64,000 nucleotides of DNA. It comes from Siniperca chuatsi. Lineage: Eukaryota > Chordata > Actinopteri > Centrarchiformes > Sinipercidae. Shown one piece after another: positions 55,336 to 64,000 of this stretch (the stretch's first letter is position 1; each line of letters opens with the position of its first letter). The notes beneath the pieces were generated by a model. It saw only the letters and a program-made list of their open reading frames with translations, was not told where the DNA came from and made no database searches. Position numbers and translations under genes: made by a program. The stretch lies in contig NC_058061.1 in NCBI RefSeq assembly GCF_020085105.1, positions 3,260,284 to 3,324,283 of the forward strand, in the 5' to 3' direction.

Positions 55336-56934
55336 GTGAGTTGATTGATGCTAAAGAACAATTTTTATTTCGGCTGAGATGACTTGTCCTCTACACAGCA
55401 GTACGTGATGCACTTCTTCTGTTTCTGTTTATTTTGTTGTTTTTATGTATTTTATATTTCATCATTCACTGTGGCATTTTATTTCTCTCTTTGTGAAGCA
55501 CTTTCTTTTGATAAGTGCTCTACAAATAAAGCTTTATTATCATTATTATAAATCGTGCACGTTTCGATTCAGCTCTATTTATCCCCAAACACTCAATTAA
55601 GAATTAGTAGCTGATTGAAAAAGGGGGGAAGAGACTGGAAAAACTGGAAACTAAACAGAAACTGAAACTTAATTATATTTAGTCGTCGTTCCAATGTGTT
55701 TTCCTACAAAAGTAAAACTGTAGGCTGTGTACTGCTGACACTTTCCAAAATGAGGCAATCGGCGACGTGTGTCAAGCATGTTTGATAAGGAAAGTGACTC
55801 GTATTATCGAACAGCCACCTGACTTCACTGCACATCAGTCTGATGAGCTGCAGCCATGCATGAACACACAGAAAGATATCAGCTATACAAAAACTGAACA
55901 AATGCATTGATTTACACAGTGGTGCTCTGTTGGCTGTACTTTTGCATCATCCTTGGGTGAAGGAAACGACATTTTCTTGCTTACCTCTCGTGGTATCGAT
56001 CCACGGACATACAGATGGGTGTCAAAGGAAAAGGCAACATGAAGTGTCTTAGTATGGAGGCAGGCCACCACGAGCCTCCAGAACCGCTTCAGTGCTCCCC
56101 GCCGAGTCTGTGGAAGTCTATTGGAGCGATGAACGAACACCATTCCTCCACAAGATGTTCATTTATACAGATAACCTTTATTTAATCAGGTCATCTCATT
56201 AAGATCAGAGAGAAAGAAAAACAAACGTAGCCAGACATTAAAAAAAAGGACATATAGCATCAGAGACAGTCACAGACATCACTACATAGATGTAAAGATG
56301 AAAGTTTAAATTATATCATGTGATGTTAAGGAGATGGAGGTGGAGAGCATTTTCTTACACGCTGGTCCAAAATCTTCCACAGGTGTGAAACTGGTTTGAG
56401 ATGTGGTGACTGGTGAGCCCTGGTGCACGAAGCATCTGCATTTGATATGTTTCTCCACTCTTTTAATCCTTTAATTTATCCCCCATCTGTAGTTTTGGCT
56501 GCTTATAAATAAAAATTAAAAAAAAAACTAAATAGCAACATGTCTTTTCAGAAAGATTTACCTGATTACTCCAAAGAATTCACAGACCTCACAGTTTTTA
56601 ACGGAACTACTTTCTACCGAAGAAATGGCCCCTATGAAAACTGTTGACGGTGCGTGTGCGCTATTGGGCAAAACAATCTGCCTCCCAACAATCATCAGTT
56701 AATTCTTCACCAAGATCAATATGAAACATTATGGAAATGAGTGAAAACCAATGGATACCTTAAACATACATTCAAAAATGTAAAACACAGCGGCATGGTT
56801 TGCATTAGGAGAAAACCACTGGTATGACCCTTTAACTTCTGCACACTTCACAGCTCAACTCAAAGGACGTGTTTGCAAGTTTTAACTCCTTAACTACAAA
56901 TCACGTGTACTTTTACATTTATGCACCGTTTACA

Positions 56935-57260
56935 ATACAATTTAAGACTTCTGGATGTATTTTTCCATTGGTTTCCATTCATTTCTGTGTGTTAGGAAAA
57001 TCATTTAGCAGACTCCTGAAAGTTGCTTGAGTTGTGAAGCATACATTTCTGTCAATGTTACATTATAAATCAGTGCCGTTTAATACAGATTGATTTGAAA
57101 CATCTGCACTGCATTAACAATAAAGATAATGCAACTTTGACCACTGGTATGGATTTTACACCTCAAGACAGTTTTGTGAGACTACTAACTGGTTTTCATA
57201 CAGTACGGAAATGAATGGAAACCAATGACTGCCTGAAGCAGTAGGAAAAGGTACCTTCAA
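56935..57260. repeat. inverted-repeat element, family F, second copy
   Basis: ttctggatgtatttttccat and tggtttccattcatttc on the left; gaatggaaaccaatgactgc and caaatgtctaaaac on the right are their inverse. Other ccaatgg words at about 56745 suggest a second, older copy alongside. Confidence 0.5.
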
Positions 57261-57901
57261 ATGTCTAAAACAAAGCAATGATGTAAAGTACACTTAAACA
57301 TGCAAGACCACCTCCATGATCCTTTAAATGTGAGACTGAAACTAAACACTATCAGTAGGTTATCAGTTTTGATGTTTGATGAACCATTAGCTGCTACTTG
57401 AGGCACTGCAGTGATAAGAGCGAGGTTACATTTATAAGTCAGTTCCTGGTGTAGACTGTACGCAAACAGTGACACTGCATGGCACAGAGCCCAGCTGATA
57501 AACCCTTTCAAAGCAAAATCACGCCACTGACTTTAAGAAAAACTAGGCTGCAGATCGACAAAGATCCTGCTCGGGTCATTTGGGGCCCCGAAGCAAACTT
57601 TGTTCAAGCAGGGGAAAAAAAGGTCAACTTGAACAATAAACATGATACTTGTTGCTTTTCCTGTGAAAGGTGTGTCGTTATTAATGTGCTGGATCATGAC
57701 CACGCCTACAGCAGTGTGGGAAGGCAGATCAACAGGATAGTACCTTTCAGACTCATGCCTTCACATGTTGAACTACAGGATTTCAACTGAAGTGTGAACG
57801 CATGAGAGAAAGCCCTGGACAGTGAATGGAAAAGAGGAAAAGAAGAAGGAGGGTGAAAGGAACCAAAGAGAGTTTTTAGAATAAGGACAAAAAAGGTGAA
57901 T

Positions 57902-60900
57902 ATGAATTCGGATCCTGGAGTCACAGGGCTGGATTCCTCCTGGAATCCCAGCGATGAACCAGTTAAGAGCTCTGACCATCAGATCCAGGACCCGGAGCTG
58001 GATCCGGTGCTGGTTTGGGTTCCCAGTGGGAGGCGTCTGATCTCTGGTCTGCTGGGTCTGAATGTGGTGCTGCTGGGAGCGGCCCTGGTGGCCGGAGAGG
58101 CTTTTAACCCTGAGGGCCTGAAGCACCAGGAGCCCCAGGTGTTCATGCTGCTGCTGATGGCGGTCAGTTTGGTTTGGATGCTGTGGTACCTGGTGTGGGC
58201 CAGGAAACAGCCCGGCATCTGCCCACATAAAGACCACCACGCCGGGGGAATCACCGTCACCTGTAAGCTCCTGTGTATTCCCATTATAACAAGATATAAG
58301 ATCATATTTGTTTTGGATTGTGTGATGAAATATGTCTTTTCTCTCCTGCTCTGGTGCAGTGGTCCTGATCCTTTTTGCTGCATTCAGTCTGCTGCTGTAT
58401 ATCTGCAGGACTGGTTATTTGATCAGTATGAGGGAGTGTAAGCCTGCGGCTGAAGTGCTCGCTCCATTCATCGAGGCTCCTTTTCTCGCGCTGCAGGTAA
58501 CGATATTTATATCCTGGCAGAGCGAACAGTTCAGCTGCTACGTCACTCTCCAAAAGACAGCTGAAACCAGAAGTAAAAAAGATGTTAAGAAACATTTAAT
58601 GGTAGAAAAAGGTACTTGAACCTTGTGAAATCACAGCTTTTAATAAGCCGGTCATAAAATGTAGAAATAAGTAGACAAAACATAGTCCAAAGTGGAGATA
58701 GTGACCTTTTAAAGTAAGGTCAAGAAGTAGAAACAGGCATGATATCTCAGTTTTGCAGTGGAAATCAAATGTGTCTAATATCTTGTTTAAAGCGATTTAT
58801 ATTACTTATAACAGCGGCCATTATGGCCATAAGCGGCAATTATTGAATAATGCTATATGTTAAAACATAGCCAAACAGTAGCACAAATCAGTAGAACAAT
58901 CATAAGCATGTAACAAGCATGACTTGCTTATGAACATCAGTTACACACTAATATCCATCTAGATTTTGCCAACATTAGGCACCATAACTGGTCATAAATG
59001 GGGAATGGGTATATATGTTTTCTTTTTGCTGAAAGAAGCGTGATCAAGAAGTTTTTGGGGGGAGAGCAGAGGAGCATTCAATGACAGTGGTAATGAGGGC
59101 AACACCTCACCCCGCCTTCCGGTGTAGCTGTTCAGAACAACTATAAACTACTTTGATTGAACGTAACCCGACCCTGATTCCATTTCTAATGTGCGATCTA
59201 GTGGTTTAAATAAGACGACACATGAATCTTAAAAATTCTTTACATACGTTCGGTTACTAATGGCGAGATGAATTGTACCAACTCAAATCTGTTATATTAT
59301 CAGGGATATTGGGGGAAAGGTCCAAAGAAAATACGATTAAAGATGGGGAGAGTCTTGCTTTTTTATGAAGTGAAACATTCGGTTCAGCCCCTGTCCCTAT
59401 CCCAATTATTTTGGTACAGTCCCTAAGGACTGTCGCAGCCTGTTGGGACTCAGACTGTATTGAGTTGAGCAATGATGCATTTTATTGCTTACGAATTCAA
59501 ATGTACATTTATAAAGGAGAGAAATGTGGTATGTCTTCTTTGGTTTTGATTAACAAGAAAAGAAAAAGACAAAAAATGCAAATGATCTAGAAGAATTAGA
59601 GCTAAAACAATTTTCCCATAAAAAATCTTAAAAATGCCTTAATAACACCATAATCTACACAATCACCCCTTAAACTAAACTCATCTGTGTAACAATACAA
59701 TTTGAACTCATAGGTCCACTTACCAGCTTTTTCCAGAGCTTTCAACTGCGTCTGACGGTGTTCATCAGTGAATGGAATTGGCTCAAGTGTCATCTCATGA
59801 CCTAATGTTGCTAAATCTAACAATATGTTAAATTCAGAGCTGGCAGACGAGCTATATTAAAAGTTTAAGGGATTTATAAATATATAATATGATATAAAAT
59901 CAGCGCTTCTGTTCTCTGCTCAATGGAAACCCAAAATGCCAAAAATGGCTCATTATTTGCATTTCTCCTTCACACGTCTTTTTTCCGCAGCCCAGCAGAT
60001 AGCATTATTTAATAATCATCTTAATAAATTAATCTTTAAATTCTTACTGGTTTGTCCTCAAGACTCTTTGTGCATATTCAGTTTCCTCATTGAATAACTG
60101 CTTATTTTTCTTTTGCAGACATATTTACTGTGGACTCACTCCAAAGACTGCATTCATAGACACAAGATAATCACCAGGTGCATCACTCTGTTTTATTAAC
60201 TTTTTATACATACAGGATGACTGTCTTTTCTAGCCTCAGGTGTGTTATTTTTGTTTTTGTAATTTCTTTACCTCCATATTTGAATAGGATTATATTTGCA
60301 TGCTGTATTTGAATCAGGTCCGGGCTGATGGTGATCCTGTCGGCCGACCTGCTGCTGTGGCTGAACGCAGTCACCGAGGACACCATCCACGAGGAGATCG
60401 AGTTAGAAAAACAAGACAGGCTCGATTTCAGCAACACAAACGCCTCTGAAGCAGACAACGCTGATTTAGCAGGTAGTTAATGAAGAGAAACTTCATTGGT
60501 ATAATCACACACCCCTGCCTTGCACCATTTGTATTTTATTAAATGAATTCCTCCATGCCTGCTTCCAGGAATGACCAATTCGACCATCTGCCAGTGCAGT
60601 GCAACCGCAGCCTGCCTCACCTTCAGGAAAGGTTTCGAAATCCTTTATCCCTTCCACATGGAGTACTACCTGATGGCAGGCTGCATGATCTATGTGATGT
60701 GGAAGAACGTGGGCCGCAGGATGAGTCCAGGTCACCACCACGTTACTCAGAAGCTGACCCTTAGTATTGTCTACCAAGGTGGGATCGTTTACAGCCTTGT
60801 GTTTGGTGCCCTGGTCCTCATAGCAGGAGTGATCGTCTTCATTCTCTACCAGGTGTGGGTGAGCCATCAGCAGCTTCGCTTCACCGCCTTCCTCGTGTTT

Positions 60901-61770
60901 TACGGCTACCATTTAGCCGTCATGCCCGTCATGTCTCTCTGCTCCCTCGCTGGGATGCTGGTCCACAGGGTGGAGAGGAGGGCGAACGAAGGGGGACACA
61001 ACCCTACTCGTAGCCTGGATGTGATCCTCCTGGTTGCAGCAGGCCTGGGCCAGCTCGCCCTGTCCTACTTCTCCCTGGTGGCGGCCCTGGCTGTGGGGAC
61101 CCGCAGTGCTCTGGGGGACCTCGACCTGTCCTACTCCCTCCTCAGCCTGCTGGAGCTCATCCTCCAGAATATCTTCATCATCGAGGGCCTCCACAGGCAC
61201 CCGAATCTCCTCGCCAAAAAGAAAGAGAAGCAGCGGAGCAGCATATTCAAGGTAAACACACTGTGCCTGCATTTCATTTGAATGTTTTGTAAACCTGAAC
61301 AAGTCAGTCATTAAAAAAGGTTTTGTTGAACTGAAACTTTCCCACAGCCTAAGAAAAAGGCTGCTGTGCCAATAGAGGAGAGGAAGACGGATATTTCCCT
61401 GCTGGAGGGAAACACGTCAGCTGCTGTTCAAGAGCGCGATGGGGAAACGCCCTGGACCAAAAGAGCGATCAAAGAAATCTGTGCTTTCCTTATCCTTTCT
61501 AATGTTATGGTAATGTGTTTATCAGCAGATTTAAAAAGAAATGCGTTCCTTTGTTGTTTCTGCATTATTGAAAGACATCCATGTTCCCTCTTCTTGCAGC
61601 TGTGGGTCATCCCTGCGTTTGGAGTCCACCCCCAGTTTGAGAACGGCCTGGGGAAACAGTTTTTCGGCTTCTCTGCTTGGTTTGTTCTGGTAAACCTGGG
61701 TCAGCCGCTCAGCGTTTTCTACAGGATGCACTCTGTGGGAGCTTTAATGGAGCTGCTCGTCTCTGCGTGA
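57902..61770 (+). CDS. otop3: otopetrin proton channel, closest to OTOP3
   Basis: Otopetrins are twelve-span proton-selective channels of the plasma membrane. Exons: 57902-58262, 58360-58496, 60119-60177, 60318-60472, 60569-61251, 61348-61509, 61600-61770; all phases match, giving 575 residues. The first ATG in frame lies directly after a GTG codon in the leader; MNSDPGVTGLDSSWNPSDEP starts a variable cytosolic N-terminus, and the first membrane span is GLLGLNVVLLGAALVAGEAF. Family landmarks: DHHAGGI at the end of exon 1, FEILYPF and MWKNVGRR, HNPTRSLDV, IFIIEGLHRHP, and a C-terminus with IPAFGVHPQFENGL and VFYRMHSVGALMELL. From memory of the human proteins, these fit OTOP3 (PAFGIHPEFENGL, EGLHRRP) better than OTOP2. 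In human the same spot between USH1G and HID1 holds both OTOP2 and OTOP3; here only one copy is seen. The paralogue name should be treated as probable. Confidence 0.92.
58497..60118. other. otop3 intron 2 (1.6 kb)
   Basis: Longest intron of the gene; holds a family E repeat. Nothing else recognised. Confidence 0.6.
59714..59810 (+). repeat. family E repeat, otop3 intron 2
   Basis: gtccacttaccagctttttc and gtgtcatctcatgaccta agree in order with 62225-62320; reversed, related words occur at 34190-34275 and 37150-37262. Confidence 0.5.
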
Positions 61771-62042
61771 TGAGCAGCGGTGGTCCAACACTGACTCCAT
61801 GACTGTTCAAGTAGATCAAAGTCACGTTTGGTTGAAAAACAACATGATACACATTTATAAATTATTTGGTTTAATTTTTTTGTTTTTTGGTCTGAGGCTG
61901 TTTTTCATGGTTTGGGCCCTTCAGTTCCGATTAAAGGAAATCTTAAATTGTACAGCATCTGCTTACTTGGCAACAGTTTGTTTTTGTCTCTTTCCTGTTT
62001 CAACATGACAATGCCCCCGTGCACAAAGCAGCTCCATAAAGA

Positions 62043-62048
62043 AATAAA
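62043..62048 (+). terminator. candidate polyadenylation signal of otop3
   Basis: AATAAA 273 bases after the otop3 stop codon. It lies inside the Tc1-like relic, so if used, the gene's 3' end is transposon-derived. Confidence 0.4.
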
Positions 62049-62224
62049 GAAATAGTTTTCCCAGTTGCAAAATGTAAAATTTCAATATGTTCAGCAGGCA
62101 TGGCAGCAGCCCTACGACTGAAAGGATAATGAAAAATTAAAGCTGAATTTGCAAAAAGAAGTGACTCCTTTTTTTTTTTTTTTTTAGGTGGTAAATGATT
62201 CCCTTGACCCTCTCAACTCAAAGG

Positions 62225-62320
62225 TACACTTACTAGTTTTCTCTGGAGCTTTCTGCCACACCTCATGATCTTCATTAGTGAACAGAACAGGCTCTGGTGT
62301 CATCACATGACCTATGGGTA
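62225..62320 (+). repeat. family E repeat inside the split Tc1 relic
   Basis: ggtacacttactagttttct, gatcttcattagtgaacag and gtgtcatcacatgaccta. Part of the block that separates the two halves of the Tc1-like element. Confidence 0.55.
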
Positions 62321-63424
62321 CTTAAAGGGGGTCTCTCAAATTGTTAAAATTACTGCCCCAACTTTCTCTTAAATTGCCAGATTAAAAGACACGCCACTTA
62401 AGTCAAACCTTCAAAATGTGATTAAAACTTTGAATCAATAATGTGAGAGCAGACTGATGAGGGATATTAATATGAAAGGTTTAAGGGTTTCTGTTCTGTT
62501 TCCTATTGAATGCAAAAAAAAATGACCTTGCACTCCAACATTTGGCCTGCAGAGAGCCCTGACCCCATCCAACACCTCTGGGATGAACTGGAGCACTGGC
62601 AGCCCATGGCTTTGGAGTGACACTTTAAATAATGTATGGGTGTGGTGTTCAGGTGTCCACATACCTTTGGCCATATAGTGTGTTTCAGGAAAATGCTTTA
62701 CATGAAATAACTTCCTCTGAGCTCAAACCGATCTCATCAGTTTTTAATTCTGGCAGGATATAACACATCGTATTCACATCTCGGAGTGCTTCTCTTGCTG
62801 TTTCAGCAACAGAAAACGTTTTTCTGTCTGGAAATCACAGAAAAGACTTCCCTGTCTGGGTTTCAGTCCCGAATCACGACATATTAAGTTCGCTTTCAGC
62901 ACAATGTGAAAGGCTTCAGTACAAAAGTATCCTTCAGTCTAGAGTATGCTGTCAGTTTGTCAGTGCCAGTAGTTCATATTTGGCAAGGAGTTTAAAAGAC
63001 GAACGGAAAAGTAAAAATATCAAAGTCATGTGCAAAAACTTCCCTTTGTCACTTAAACTCACTAATTATTGTTACTAATCATATTTTTTGGCAACGTGAA
63101 TAAATTAATATTCAATAGATGTCACATCTCATGATTATGTCAAATTTAATGACCATTTGGCATTGCTTCTATTGCATCTGCTGATAACACAGGTTGTATA
63201 TGATGTGCAGTAACTTAAAGCTGTGACACGTTTAGACATTCTTCATTTTTGTCTAAACCCTGAAAGGAAGTACAGTTTAAGATTATCACTGCTTGTTTTC
63301 TTTAAATAACACCAAAACGATGTGAAGCGTTCCTCTGATGACAGCTCAGGTGTGAGGAAGGCGAACCGGCAGGTCTTGTTGGTGAACAAACAGAAGCTGG
63401 GAGTGGACAGCTTCAACAGCTGCT

Positions 63425-63831
63425 CTAAATCCTCTGAATTTCAAAGAGCCTTATGTCCGTGTCGTACCAGATTGGAGGATCCACGTTGCTACGGCAACAA
63501 GAGTGAGAGAGGGGAAAAACAAGTCATTATTAAAACTCACATGTGACAGCCAAAAGTTGTGACTTGCCAGACCAGTTTGAAAAAAAGTCTATCGCACTGT
63601 GTTCATTGTCATTTTTTGTTTTTATCTTGAGATCCAAAATATAATATACAGGCTCATATTCAGTTTGTTTACCGTAGGTAGATGACGCCCCACATGTAGG
63701 TGCGGAACCACATGGCCGTGCCGGCGTTGGCTTGGTACTTCCTGATGAGGATGGGATGAGGGACGGGCAGGAGGCCGACGAGTGTGCCGTGCTGAAGGAA
63801 CTTGAGGATTTCTGACTCGTCTGTCAAACCC
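63425..63831 (-). CDS. hid1: HID1, last two coding exons; rest outside window
   Basis: HID1 is a Golgi-associated, myristoylated protein needed for dense-core vesicle formation and trans-Golgi sorting. Two minus-strand exons are in the window: 63673-63831 and 63425-63488. The first reads GLTDESEILKFLQHGTLVGL, then PVPHPILIRKYQA and TYMWGVIYL; the arginine codon is split CG|C across the intron; the second reads NVDPPIWYDTDIRLFEIQR, one Ile and a TAG stop. This matches the extreme C-terminus of vertebrate HID1 almost residue for residue (recalled, not searched). The gene continues beyond base 64000 and converges tail-to-tail with otop3, the human arrangement. Confidence 0.95.
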
Positions 63832-63882
63832 CTGAGGACGACAACAACACTGATCTCATCTGGATCAAACGAATCGGAACGA

Positions 63883-64000
63883 TTAAAGCCGCACTAATCA
63901 ATATTTCTATATTAACAGTCGATCAAATGACTGTGTGATGCGAAAGGGGACACTCATAGTGACGATGATGCTGCAGTTTCTCTGAGCTGTACTGAGCATT
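63883..64000 (+). repeat. family C element, cut by window edge
   Basis: In a hid1 intron. attaaagccgcactaatcaa and gcgaaaggggacactcatag match the left end of family C; the rest is outside. Confidence 0.6.

Larger units (their letters stand above)
61884..62682 (+). mobile_element. Tc1-like DNA transposon relic, split by an insertion
   Basis: Left part (61884 to about 62070) carries ttggtctgaggctg and caacatgacaatgcccccgt, which encodes the HDNAPVHK-type block of Tc1 transposases; right part (about 62541-62682) carries the cctgaccccatccaacacct block (SPDxNPIEH-like) and a terminal ccacatacctttggccatat. About 470 unrelated bases separate them. Many lesions; no functional frame. Confidence 0.75.
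61771..63424. other. convergent spacer between otop3 and hid1
   Basis: Contains the otop3 3' untranslated region, which runs into a decayed Tc1-like transposon (61884-62682), itself split by a younger insertion. The remaining bases to 63424 include the hid1 3' untranslated region. No other gene seen. Confidence 0.5.

Noticed and set aside
60505-61311. Two minus-strand open frames of about 130 codons
   Set aside because: Antisense shadows of the large otop3 exon 5.
57902-61770. Naming the otopetrin OTOP2 from its position beside ush1g
   Set aside because: Position would suggest OTOP2, but the C-terminal and exon 5 motifs fit OTOP3 better from memory.

Overview
The window is nuclear DNA of a bony fish, most likely a percomorph teleost. 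The genes are split into many short exons with consensus GT-AG (and two GC-AG) junctions, the proteins match vertebrate families along their length, and introns and spacers are full of teleost-type short inverted-repeat elements, retrotransposon tails and microsatellites. There is no bacterial operon, phage, CRISPR array, tRNA or rRNA that I can see.

Seven protein genes are present, all read from exon-level translation with matching splice phases. From left to right: exoc7 (minus, 3' end beyond the left edge, 17 exons here), tvp23b (minus, 7 exons), trim16 (minus, 6 core exons plus one possible extra exon), fads6 (minus, 6 exons), ush1g (minus, 3 exons), an otopetrin closest to OTOP3 (plus, 7 exons) and hid1 (minus, only its last two coding exons). 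The fads6-ush1g-otop-hid1 run has the order and orientation known from human 17q25; tvp23b and trim16 are also neighbours in human, but on 17p, so the left half is a different arrangement from mammals.

The genes do not form one pathway. exoc7 (exocyst), tvp23b (Golgi membrane) and hid1 (trans-Golgi, dense-core granules) act in secretory traffic; trim16 is a ubiquitin-ligase-like/membrane-damage factor; fads6 is a predicted lipid desaturase; ush1g is a hair-cell scaffold; otop3 is a proton channel family member.

About nine tenths of the window is non-coding. I could group much of it by eye into recurring families: a roughly 600-base terminal-inverted-repeat element (six copies), long-armed fold-back elements, hAT-like and Tc1-like relics, a LINE reverse-transcriptase tail, LINE 3' tails, and several unnamed teleost repeats, some nested. 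The observations I rate highest are an in-frame, phase-matched 102-base candidate exon in trim16, a compact RING-like finger at the trim16 N-terminus (absent from mammalian TRIM16), a G-quadruplex-type tract abutting an exoc7 splice acceptor, a CA repeat just after an exoc7 donor, and a CRE-containing promoter/first-exon candidate between ush1g and otop3. I did not find evidence for a wholly new biological system. Repeat boundaries and similarity statements are by eye.
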